Origin: Saprospiraceae bacterium UBA2365
GTDB lineage: Bacteria > Bacteroidota > Bacteroidia > Chitinophagales > Saprospiraceae
Assembly: GCA_002344345.1 (NCBI GenBank)
Contig: DDTL01000020.1
Location: 1 to 49,230, forward strand
DNA length: 49,230 nucleotides
Reading direction: 5' to 3'
Position 1 is the stretch's first letter, and every line of letters begins with the position of its first letter. The position numbers and the translations under genes are program-made. Below, piece after piece: positions 17,223 through 24,759 of this stretch. Below the pieces are notes generated by a model. That model was not told the origin of the DNA and ran no database searches. It saw nothing but the letters and a program-made list of their open reading frames with translations.

Positions 17223-18361
17223 TACTCTGCCGATTCTTGTTCGATCACATCTGCCAACTGATTGGCAATGATCTGATCCTCAAATATTTCCAGGATCATT
17301 TGACGTCCGGTCATCCCCATTTTTATTTTATCATCATCGGGTAACAGGATAAATCTCTCCATAGCATTGACCAAAGAATCTGTACTTTTTGCCGCTGCCA
17401 GGAAGCCATTTCCACCATCGTTCACCGCTTCCCTGCAACCCGGAGTGTTGGTCGTGATCACCGGTTTGGCCATGGACATGGCTTCAAGGATCACTTTTGG
17501 CAGGCCTTCCCTGTATGAGGGAAGAACGATGCAGGAAGAAAGACCAACGAGTTCACGGATGTCAGATTTAGGACCATGATAGATGATCGTTTTTTCATCG
17601 GTCCAGGTTTTCAGATCGTTGTCTTTGACTGAAGCCGGATTTCCAGGGTCAGGATCGCCAATGATCCAACATTCCGTGTCAGGATATTTTTTTTGAATTT
17701 CTTTGCTCGCTTCGGCAAATTCCCGTATTCCCTTGTCATACAACAACCTGCCAATAAAAGTGAATACTGTGTTCTTGTTAACTTCAGGAATATGGATCGG
17801 TGCAAAGTGCCGGGCATCAACTCCGCAACCTTTTACAGCCATGCCCTTTTCTGTTTGAATTATCCCCAACTGCTGGAACAGCGCCAGATCGTCCTGATTT
17901 TCAAAAATGATTTTTCTATGGAATTTGCCGCTCAGCCGGTATAGTATTTTAGTGATCTGTTGAACTGCACCTTTATGCAGAAAGGCATATCCGAGACCCG
18001 TAACTGCTGCTATTGACGGAATTCCCAGTAATCCGGCTGCAAAACCTCCGAATATATTCGGTTTGACCGTATATTGAAGGACCAGATCCGGTTTGACCTG
18101 CCGGTAAATTGTGTAAAGTTCTATGATCAGTTGTAGGTCATACCAGGGATTGGTGCTTCTCCTGTTGAGTTTTTTGAGCGGAACGAAGCGAACACCTTCC
18201 TCTGTTTGGTTAAAATAATTGCTTTCTTCCGGGGTAATGATCGTGACCAGAAAGCCGCGGCGAAGCAGGACATGAACCAGGTTCATCCTGAAATTGTAAA
18301 TATTCCAGGCTGTATTGGCAACGATCGCGATGTTTCTATGTTGTGTTTTTTGGTTGATAAT
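17216..18361 (-). CDS. GT4 family glycosyltransferase with in-frame amber codon near its start
   Basis: Retaining GT4 enzyme likely adding a sugar to a lipid-linked oligosaccharide on the inner face of the membrane. The acceptor end has VLQYTVKPNIFGGFAAGLLGIPSIAAVTG. The donor domain has FIGRLLYDKGIREF and the PSYREGLPKVILEAM block with the E-x7-E pair. The first ATG in the uninterrupted frame (18286) would cut off the conserved first strand: upstream and in frame the DNA reads NIAIVANTAWNIYNFR, typical for the family N-terminus. That extension reaches back to codon ATT at 18361, behind a TAG at 18362-18364, and six codons upstream of it in the same frame is ATG GCC AAA TTT CGA. So either a rare ATT/ATC start is used, or the real start at 18379 is followed by a nonsense mutation, a sequencing error or readthrough. 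The product resembles glycosyltransferases of O-antigen loci. It lies 51 bases downstream of manC. Confidence 0.85.
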   Translation of the reverse strand: MINQKTQHRNIAIVANTAWNIYNFRMNLVHVLLRRGFLVTIITPEESNYFNQTEEGVRFVPLKKLNRRSTNPWYDLQLIIELYTIYRQVKPDLVLQYTVKPNIFGGFAAGLLGIPSIAAVTGLGYAFLHKGAVQQITKILYRLSGKFHRKIIFENQDDLALFQQLGIIQTEKGMAVKGCGVDARHFAPIHIPEVNKNTVFTFIGRLLYDKGIREFAEASKEIQKKYPDTECWIIGDPDPGNPASVKDNDLKTWTDEKTIIYHGPKSDIRELVGLSSCIVLPSYREGLPKVILEAMSMAKPVITTNTPGCREAVNDGGNGFLAAAKSTDSLVNAMERFILLPDDDKIKMGMTGRQMILEIFEDQIIANQLADVIEQESAEYQ

Positions 18362-18364
18362 CTA
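18362..18364 (-). other. In-frame TAG between an upstream ATG and the conserved GT4 N-terminus
   Basis: Minus-strand codons from 18379 read ATG GCC AAA TTT CGA TAG ATT ATC AAC CAA, then continue into the conserved GT4 N-terminus without a frame change. A single C-to-T change (CAG to TAG) would explain it. Confidence 0.7.
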
Positions 18365-18412
18365 TCGAAATTTGGCCATGTCTAATAAGCAAATTGGTCC
18401 GGGTTTATAAAA

Positions 18413-19516
18413 CTATTTGGCAGGAAGATGTTTATTTGCTTCCTGCTGAACCTGCTTGATTTCCTGTTCCAGACTTTTGGGATAGATCATCAGCACATCC
18501 TCTTCGTCAATGATGATAAAATCCTCCAGTCCTTTGACCACGACCAGTTTATTTTTAGGCGTTTTGATCAGGTTGTTTTTACAATCCATCAGCATTTTAT
18601 GGTTGGAATAGACCACATTATTGTCCTCCTCTTTCGGTAGAAAAGCATGGAGAGCGTTCCACGTACCAAGGTCTGACCAGGCAATGTCCGCCGGAATGGT
18701 ATATATGTTGTCGGCTTTTTCCATGATGGCATAATCCACAGACATATTGGATGTTTTAGGAAAATATTCCTTAATAAAATCAGATTCTTTATCTGTATTG
18801 AATAATCCCTTTCCTTTATTCAGGCAATCATAGGTGTTTTTGTCAAACTTTCTGAATGCATCGAGAATTGTAGAGGCTTTCCAGATGAAAATACCTGCAT
18901 TCCACAGGTAATTTCCACTTTCGAGGTATCTGATGGCAGTGTTCAAATCAGGTTTTTCGCGAAAGTCCTGAACTTTACAAATCTGATGCGGAAGTCTTTT
19001 TTCTGTGCTGAAATCGTTTTTTTTGTCAAAGTGGATATATCCATAACCGGTATCAGGTCTGTTGGGTTGGATGCCAAGGGTAACCAACACCTCATTTTGC
19101 CGTGAAAAAGAAAGTGCAGTGTTGATTTTATCCACAAATAGATCTTCTTTTTCAATTACATGATCTGCGGGAGTCATGATGATATTGGCTTGAGGGTCTT
19201 TTTCAAAAATTTTAAAGGCAGTATAGGCCACAGCAGGACCGGTATTGTTGCGGGTAGGCTCTGTGATCACCTGGATATCTGTTATTTCGGGTAATTGCTC
19301 CAGTATTTTAGCTTTGTAATGTGCATGAGTCACTACAAAAATATTTTCCTTTGGAACCACTTTGAGAAAACGCTCGAAGGTCATTCTGAGCAAAGATTTT
19401 CCGGTGCCGAGTATATCGATGAATTGTTTTGGATGAGCCTCAGTGCTTACAGGCCAAAACCTGGAGCCGACTCCGCCAGCCATGATCGAGACATAATCGT
19501 GAGATGGTAAAGACAT
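18413..19516 (-). CDS. manC: Mannose-1-phosphate guanylyltransferase
   Basis: Makes GDP-mannose from mannose 1-phosphate and GTP, for polysaccharide and other glycans. The nucleotidyltransferase signature IMAGGVGSRFWPVS sits at residues about 11-24, followed by the HPKQFIDILG substrate loop. Other conserved parts are PTRNNTGPAVAYTAF, IIMTPADHVIEKEDLF, GYGYIHF, REKPDLNTAIRYLESGNYLWNAGIFIWKA, SVDYAIMEKA and WSDLGTWNAL. At 367 residues it is the short monofunctional form without the C-terminal isomerase domain of type II ManC/AlgA. It has a 383-base upstream gap with a possible promoter, so it is probably transcribed separately from the large polysaccharide operon but in the same direction. Confidence 0.95.
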   Translation of the reverse strand: MSLPSHDYVSIMAGGVGSRFWPVSTEAHPKQFIDILGTGKSLLRMTFERFLKVVPKENIFVVTHAHYKAKILEQLPEITDIQVITEPTRNNTGPAVAYTAFKIFEKDPQANIIMTPADHVIEKEDLFVDKINTALSFSRQNEVLVTLGIQPNRPDTGYGYIHFDKKNDFSTEKRLPHQICKVQDFREKPDLNTAIRYLESGNYLWNAGIFIWKASTILDAFRKFDKNTYDCLNKGKGLFNTDKESDFIKEYFPKTSNMSVDYAIMEKADNIYTIPADIAWSDLGTWNALHAFLPKEEDNNVVYSNHKMLMDCKNNLIKTPKNKLVVVKGLEDFIIIDEEDVLMIYPKSLEQEIKQVQQEANKHLPAK

Positions 19517-19899
19517 ATTAAGAGTTTATTACAGATCAATCAAATATAAATTACAAATATCCTTTATAAAATTGGAATGCACCAAATTTTGGCAGCATAA
19601 AACTATTTGAATCTTGGACTCTGCTGATCAGGGGATATTTCAGACGCAAAAAGCTTGGTTAATATTATTGTTTATGGGGGAAATACAATGAATTGGAATT
19701 TTTAGATAAATGGGTTTATTTTCCTGAATATTTTATCCTGATTGATGCCATTAATGGCTTGATCAGATAAGTGTGGAGAGTATCAGCCTATAATATGTAT
19801 ATAAATGGTTTGTTGTTTTTCTGCTACATTTCGGTAAACCTGGCTTCTGTTTTTCGTATGTCGCAGTTTCTAACATAATTTTTCTACTCAAAACCTGTA
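19517..19899. other. Intergenic region upstream of manC
   Basis: AT-rich spacer separating manC from the glycosyltransferase operon. It contains a candidate -7 element at 19541-19548 and an interrupted dyad: CTGAT (19738-19742), the perfect palindrome GCCATTAATGGC (19747-19758) and ATCAG (19762-19766). There is no T tract, so the dyad may be an operator or a degenerate repeat rather than a terminator. No gene seen. Confidence 0.5.
19541..19548 (-). promoter_or_regulatory. Candidate -7 element (TATATTTG) upstream of manC
   Basis: TATATTTG on the minus strand matches TAnnTTTG 25 bases before the manC start codon. The -33 element is not obvious. Confidence 0.3.
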
Positions 19900-20988
19900 T
19901 CACAATTGTAAAAGCATTGCTTTTTTTTGAGACTGACTTTTCTTATTAAACTGATCCTCATACATTTTCTCATGCATGGCAGCGATCTTTTCCATATTGA
20001 ACTGATCCTTAATTCTTTCATGTAACAATGCTCCTTTGGATTTTGCTTCATCATAGTTTTCCATCACATGCGTCATGAGTTGTTCAAACTGAGCAATTTC
20101 CCCTGTATATCCAGTTTTGTGATCAATCAGTTCAGCGATACTGCCAACCTGTGTGCTGATCACAGGCAACCGTGACAACCCAGCTTCCAGTAAAACGATG
20201 GGAAAACCTTCCCAGAGTGAAGGCATGAGCATAACATGAGACTTTGAACATAATTCCTGAATGTCTCCCCTAAAACCAAGAATATGCACAACGCCTTCCA
20301 AACCTGATTCTCGGCATTTTTCCCTCATTAATGGCTCCAATTCTCCGGTTCCGGCAATTAAAAGCTGGAAGTTATGTAAAGATTTCAGTTTTTGAACAAT
20401 TGGAAAAATTGCCAAATGATTCTTTACCGGTTCCAGCCTTCCAACCATTAAAAAAGTGAACTTTTCAAATTTCGGGATCTGTTCAGGTTCAATAAAAGCT
20501 ATACCATTGGGGATAACAGTAAATTTTTTTTTCAAAAAAAACTTTTTATGATATGGGGCAAAAAGTATATCCACATCTCTGAATGGTCTCAGGAAAAAGC
20601 TGGTCACATCCCTTAAAAATGTACCCATTTTGATATTGTGGGGTGTAAAAACCAGTGGAATTCCCATGGTCATTTTTTTTAAGCAAACTCCGGCTACCAT
20701 TGCGTGATACATGTGTGCATGCAGAATATCCACCTGTTCGGATTGTATCACATTCTTTATTTTTTTTAAACCACGTATAAAAGAAAACGGGTTCTTTTTC
20801 ATCTTCAAGGAAATGGTTTGAATACTGCTGTCCAAAAAAACAGGTACCAGTAAATCTTTTTCGCTCATTACGACAACTATATTATCGAAACGGACTTTAT
20901 CCAGATGTTTACAGAGGTCATAAACTACCCTTTCTGCACCTCCGGGGTTCAATCCGGTGATGATATGCATTATCTTTAATTTACGCAT
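19900..20988 (-). CDS. GT4 family glycosyltransferase
   Basis: Cytoplasmic, probably membrane-associated sugar transferase for polysaccharide repeat-unit assembly. The N-terminal donor/acceptor cleft motif is MHIITGLNPGGAERVVYDL (residues about 7-25, with GGAE). The C-terminal nucleotide-sugar domain shows FLMVGRLEPVKNHLAIF, LLIAGTGELEP and PSLWEGFPIVLLEAG with the E-x7-E pair. This is normal GT4 length. The start ATG overlaps the stop of the upstream glycosyltransferase by 8 bases, so the two are translationally coupled. The acceptor and sugar cannot be told from sequence. Confidence 0.92.
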   Translation of the reverse strand: MRKLKIMHIITGLNPGGAERVVYDLCKHLDKVRFDNIVVVMSEKDLLVPVFLDSSIQTISLKMKKNPFSFIRGLKKIKNVIQSEQVDILHAHMYHAMVAGVCLKKMTMGIPLVFTPHNIKMGTFLRDVTSFFLRPFRDVDILFAPYHKKFFLKKKFTVIPNGIAFIEPEQIPKFEKFTFLMVGRLEPVKNHLAIFPIVQKLKSLHNFQLLIAGTGELEPLMREKCRESGLEGVVHILGFRGDIQELCSKSHVMLMPSLWEGFPIVLLEAGLSRLPVISTQVGSIAELIDHKTGYTGEIAQFEQLMTHVMENYDEAKSKGALLHERIKDQFNMEKIAAMHEKMYEDQFNKKSQSQKKAMLLQL

Positions 20989-22042
20989 TGATCATTTTTT
21001 GGGTTATCCTTTCACCGACAACTTTCCAATGAAAGTTTTCAGCTAATTGCTTATTTTCAACTTGTATTTTCGACAATTCTGATTTGTCTGCAATCATACT
21101 TTTTATAGCACGGGTAAATGCCGCAACATCTGTTGGTTGATCAATAATGAAACCATTTACCCCAGATTCTATAATGGCTTTAATACCCCCGGCATTGGAA
21201 ACCACGAGAGCTAAACCGGCAGCCATCGCTTCTAACGCTGCAGTTGGCGTCCCTTCTTCAAAAGACGTAAGTAAAAAAATGTGCGAGCTGTTTAAATGAT
21301 CTGCAAGCTGATATTTATCCAGTTGTCCTGTCATCCCGACATTTTTGATACCTTCCTTTTTAACTGTTTTTTCCAGTTTTTGTCTGCAACTTCCCTCACC
21401 TGCAATGATAAAATCGAGTTCGGGCAGCATTTTAGCAATCTCTAAAACTGTTTCCAGGTTTTTAATTTTTTCCAGCCGGGAAACAGTTATGACTGTCGTT
21501 TTTGTATTCTTAGTCAATTTAGATGATCCAAAAAAAACCGCATCAACACCACTCGGTTGGAATACAGCTCCCGGATGCCATTTTAAAAGCTCAAAGCTAT
21601 TATAACCTGTACAAAACACCAAATTTGTTTTGGAAACTGTTTGGGACAATAAAAACTTTTTGACCCTGCCATAGGATTCTGTTGATCCGTGAAAGCTCAG
21701 CATAATTTTTTTTGACCGGGTGATTTTCTTTAAAATACCAGCCCACAAGAAACTATTCCAGTCTCCATGTATGTGGAGTATATCAAAGTAGCGTGGTTTT
21801 ACCATAAGGTAGCAAATAATGGCTAAATAAAAAATCAGTATTCCCAAAAACTGTGGCCGGATACGATATAGTTTTACAGCCTTAAGTATCCGAACATCAC
21901 CGGAACTCAGTCTATCACCATGATTGAAAAACAAGTTTACCTCATAACCCATATTCAATTGATATTCTGTCAGATACTTGATGTGTTTTTCCATCCCGCC
22001 TTTCATCGGAGGCAACTTGGTATAAATCCGGAGGATTTTCAT
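20981..22042 (-). CDS. GT4 family glycosyltransferase
   Basis: Second GT4 of this coupled pair. The N-terminus MKILRIYTKLPPMKGGMEKHI carries the Gly-Gly donor-site motif. Later LSFHGSTESYGRVKKF, TVSRLEKIKNLETVLEIAK, FIIAGEGSCRQKLE, and TSFEEGTPTAALEAMAAG with E-x7-E. Length 353 is ordinary. It is the first gene after the 391-base gap carrying the GC-rich repeat element, so it may have its own promoter or rely on readthrough. Predicted to build the same polysaccharide as its neighbours. Confidence 0.92.
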   Translation of the reverse strand: MKILRIYTKLPPMKGGMEKHIKYLTEYQLNMGYEVNLFFNHGDRLSSGDVRILKAVKLYRIRPQFLGILIFYLAIICYLMVKPRYFDILHIHGDWNSFLWAGILKKITRSKKIMLSFHGSTESYGRVKKFLLSQTVSKTNLVFCTGYNSFELLKWHPGAVFQPSGVDAVFFGSSKLTKNTKTTVITVSRLEKIKNLETVLEIAKMLPELDFIIAGEGSCRQKLEKTVKKEGIKNVGMTGQLDKYQLADHLNSSHIFLLTSFEEGTPTAALEAMAAGLALVVSNAGGIKAIIESGVNGFIIDQPTDVAAFTRAIKSMIADKSELSKIQVENKQLAENFHWKVVGERITQKMINA

Positions 22043-22152
22043 TTTATAGTTGATTGATGTGTTTTCTGCGAGTTTATTGAATCTTTGGTAACATTAAAAA
22101 GGGGAATCCTAACCTGGACAAGCCAGAACAAAACAGGAAAAAGATTTAAGAA

Positions 22153-22208
22153 CCCATGCGGGCAGGCCCATGCGGGCAGGCCCATACGGGCAGGCTCATA
22201 CGGGCAGG
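22153..22208. repeat. Four tandem copies of a 14-bp GC-rich unit
   Basis: Consecutive units start at 22153, 22167, 22181 and 22195 and follow CCCATRCGGGCAGG, with variation only at R (G in the first two, A in the last two) and one C/T change in unit four. The sequence then runs into CCCGTATGGG (22209-22218), an inverted copy of CCCATACGGG (22181-22190), so the array can fold into a 10-bp stem. Confidence 0.9.
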
Positions 22209-22215
22209 CCCGTAT

Positions 22216-22251
22216 GGGGGTTCGACCCCGATGGATATATATCCTACGGGG
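22216..22251. repeat. Adjoining hairpin and imperfect palindrome
   Basis: GGGG-TTCGA-CCCC (22217-22229) is a short hairpin. CCCCG (22226-22230) and CGGGG (22247-22251) bracket the perfect 12-bp palindrome GGATATATATCC (22233-22244), giving a 26-base dyad. It probably belongs with the 14-bp tandem array as one mobile or dispersed intergenic element. Confidence 0.8.
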
Positions 22252-22433
22252 TAAATATTCTGTGTGGCATTATTTCTAAGATTAAAATTCGTCAAAGTTC
22301 TGCCAAATATTACACGAATTCAATTTTTAAGACACTAAAAAGTATCTTCAATGAAAATGGTGTTTATTACATTAAATAAGCAAATATAATCTTTACCCCA
22401 ATACCTCAAACATCATGTTATAAATAAATGGAT

Positions 22434-23540
22434 TTACATGCCATACAATGCATTGCGATAAATCCTGAATGCATTATTCCATTCGTATTGAGAGGATGCT
22501 TTATTGAATGCATTGGTTCCGAGATAAAAACGAAGTTTTTCATCAAGTAACAATTTTTCAATTGCATTGGCCAGTTCCTCCCTGGACCCTGGTTCAATCA
22601 GCAAACCATTTATACCATGATCCACAACACCCGGAATGGCTGCGATATTTGTGGCTATAACAGGCAAACCCATTCCCATGGCTTCCAGAATTGTTCTGGG
22701 CATCGCTTCTCCCAAAAATGGAATAGATGGTTGGATGTATAAATCTGATGCATGTAAAAAACGAATAAGTTCTTTCTGTTCCATCCATTCGATCAGGTGA
22801 ATATGTGAATTATCACCAGCACATAGCGTTAGTTCTTCAAATAGTTCACCTCCGCCAATAAGATATAACTCGACCGGATATTTTTTTGAAAGTTCCAGAA
22901 CAGCCTCAATGGCAATGTTATATCCTTTTTGAGGTACAAACCTGCCCACACTAATTATCTTAAAACTTTTTCCTGCCCTGAAATCAGATTTAGGAGGGTG
23001 GAATAGCTTCAGGTCTACCCGGTTTGGAATCACCACTACATTGTTTTTTATCCCTTCTGAATCGAGTAACCGACTCATTTCATTACTTAATGAACGCACC
23101 AAAGTAGCATTTCGGAGGCTGTATCTGACCAGTTTGGACAAAATCCTGTCAGTCCATGTTTTTTTCTGAAAATACTTAAAAAACACGTCCCCGTGAATTT
23201 CCACCATAACAGGTAAACCAAACAATTTTGAAGCAATAACAGCTGCAAGGCCACCATTGATCGGGGATTGGGACAATAAATGCGTAATTCTGAATCGGGG
23301 AATATAAAACAACAACAAAAATCCACTGATCAAAAAGGATCTCTCTCTTTTTCCAATAGCAGGAATCAGGTGAAGGATAATATTTCCTTCTCTGTAAGAT
23401 TCAAACCGGTTTTTTTCAGAGCGGGCAAATACATGGTACTCATCAACATCTTTGGCCAGTTCTATCCATATCTTCTTGGTGTGATGATCCACATTTAAGG
23501 GTGGAAATTGATTGGCAGATATGTGAAGTACTCTAATCAT
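22434..23540 (-). CDS. GT4 family glycosyltransferase
   Basis: Retaining glycosyltransferase of the polysaccharide cluster. The N-terminal domain has MIRVLHISANQFPPL and SPINGGLAAVIASKLFGLPVMVEIHGD. The C-terminal donor domain has VVIPNRVDLKLFHP, IISVGRFVPQKGYNIAIEAV, LYLIGGGELFEEL and SIPFLGEAMPRTILEAMGMG with the E-x7-E pair. Its ATG overlaps the stop of the upstream GT gene in ATGA (23537-23540). It is the last gene before the repeat-bearing gap, so it may end the main transcript. Sugar specificity unknown. Confidence 0.92.
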   Translation of the reverse strand: MIRVLHISANQFPPLNVDHHTKKIWIELAKDVDEYHVFARSEKNRFESYREGNIILHLIPAIGKRERSFLISGFLLLFYIPRFRITHLLSQSPINGGLAAVIASKLFGLPVMVEIHGDVFFKYFQKKTWTDRILSKLVRYSLRNATLVRSLSNEMSRLLDSEGIKNNVVVIPNRVDLKLFHPPKSDFRAGKSFKIISVGRFVPQKGYNIAIEAVLELSKKYPVELYLIGGGELFEELTLCAGDNSHIHLIEWMEQKELIRFLHASDLYIQPSIPFLGEAMPRTILEAMGMGLPVIATNIAAIPGVVDHGINGLLIEPGSREELANAIEKLLLDEKLRFYLGTNAFNKASSQYEWNNAFRIYRNALYGM

Positions 23541-24715
23541 TCGACCTCAAAAATACGATGGATATACATGTCTGCAACTGCTGATGTGGTGAATCTTCCA
23601 GATTGGTTCAAATTTTCCTCAGAAAGTTCCTTAAGCATTCGCTGATCGTTGTACAATCCGGAAATTCTTTGCAAAAATCCAAAACGATCTTCTACATCAA
23701 CAACATATGATTCCTGTTTCTGACCCAATACGTCCAAAACACCTCCTGCTGAAGTGGCAACCACAGGTAACCCACATGCCATCGCTTCAATCAGGGTTCT
23801 CGGAAAACCTTCTGCCCAGCTGGGTTGAATAAAAATATCAGACATCTGATAAATTTCATGTATTTCTGCATTCGGAACATTGTCTGAAAATATGATCTTA
23901 TCCCCATAATCAGCGTTTTTCATCCTGGTTTCAATCGATTTTTTTTCCGGACCTCCACCTGCAAAAAAGAAAGAACAATCAGCAGTTGGATTCCATTTAT
24001 AAAATTCATCCGTCAGGAAAGGAAAATAATAATCGGTTTTTCTGACTGGTGAAAATCGGTGAACAAATAAAAACAAAGTAGTATTTTCAGGAATATTCCA
24101 TTTTTTCCTCAATAGTTTTTTTTGAGTTTCGTCCACAGGTTTGAACCTTCCAGTGTCCACATCATTATACAATACGATAATTTTTGAGAGGCTTACACCC
24201 AAAAACGTGAAATAATATTGCAACATGGATTCCGGACCTGTAACAAAATGAGTGATGTATTTTTTTATAAACCAGAATGGAAGCTCTGATTTAATCCAGA
24301 AAATGAATTTTTCCAATCCAGCTGTCAGTGACTGATAATGTTCATGACTTCCCTGCGTACTTTGCCAGTAATAAGTTTTTTGATTTGTAAATAATGCAAC
24401 AATAATGCTGATAACTGCACCGACCCAGCTTATTCGGGTAAAAACCCGGTGAAATCCGTCCCTATTCAGTTTGAAAAGGAGATGGGCCAGGAAAAATGGT
24501 CTGAACCAACTGAACTTATTCACCGGAAAAATTCGGACATTTGGAGAATTGACATGTGGCCTGTCGTGGCATTTTTCGATGATGAGGGCTATCTTAACCC
24601 CTTTTTGAGCCAGTGTTTCCAATAAATGTATGATGGGGTAAAAGTGCGAACTCGAGTTGTGTGCATAATGATTTAGAATGAATATTAGTTTCATTTGTAG
24701 TGGTTGATCTTTCAT
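23537..24715 (-). CDS. GT4 family glycosyltransferase
   Basis: Member of the same operon. The N-terminus KLIFILNHYAHNSSSHFYPIIHLL is less typical, with an Asn/Ser-rich loop where others have Gly-Gly. The mid part is rich in aromatic residues (TYYWQSTQGSHEHYQS). The C-terminal domain is standard: LFVHRFSPVRKTDYYFP, FFFAGGGPEKKS and PSWAEGFPRTLIEAMACG with E-x7-E. A second ATG seven codons in (24694) is an equally plausible start. It overlaps the next GT by 4 bases and lies 44 bases after wzx. Confidence 0.9.
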   Translation of the reverse strand: MKDQPLQMKLIFILNHYAHNSSSHFYPIIHLLETLAQKGVKIALIIEKCHDRPHVNSPNVRIFPVNKFSWFRPFFLAHLLFKLNRDGFHRVFTRISWVGAVISIIVALFTNQKTYYWQSTQGSHEHYQSLTAGLEKFIFWIKSELPFWFIKKYITHFVTGPESMLQYYFTFLGVSLSKIIVLYNDVDTGRFKPVDETQKKLLRKKWNIPENTTLFLFVHRFSPVRKTDYYFPFLTDEFYKWNPTADCSFFFAGGGPEKKSIETRMKNADYGDKIIFSDNVPNAEIHEIYQMSDIFIQPSWAEGFPRTLIEAMACGLPVVATSAGGVLDVLGQKQESYVVDVEDRFGFLQRISGLYNDQRMLKELSEENLNQSGRFTTSAVADMYIHRIFEVE

Positions 24716-24759
24716 TAAACTTCAAAGTTAAGAAATTTTTGGCAGATAGTCAATATTGT

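Larger units (their letters stand above)
22043..22433. other. Intergenic gap inside the glycosyltransferase cluster, bearing a repeat element
   Basis: Interrupts an otherwise packed operon. Its centre (22153-22251) is far more GC-rich than its surroundings and is made of repeats, described separately. The flanks are AT-rich with no gene. Small plus-strand frames here only translate the repeat and are not credible. Confidence 0.6.

Noticed and set aside
22209..22235. A GGTTCGAC-like sequence resembling a tRNA T-arm
   Set aside because: The stem-loop geometry is wrong (5-base loop, no acceptor, D or anticodon arms around it), so it is not a tRNA.
22085..22379. Plus-strand open frames of 64 and 69 codons across the GC-rich repeat
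   Set aside because: They only translate the 14-bp tandem unit in different frames, with no start context or homology.
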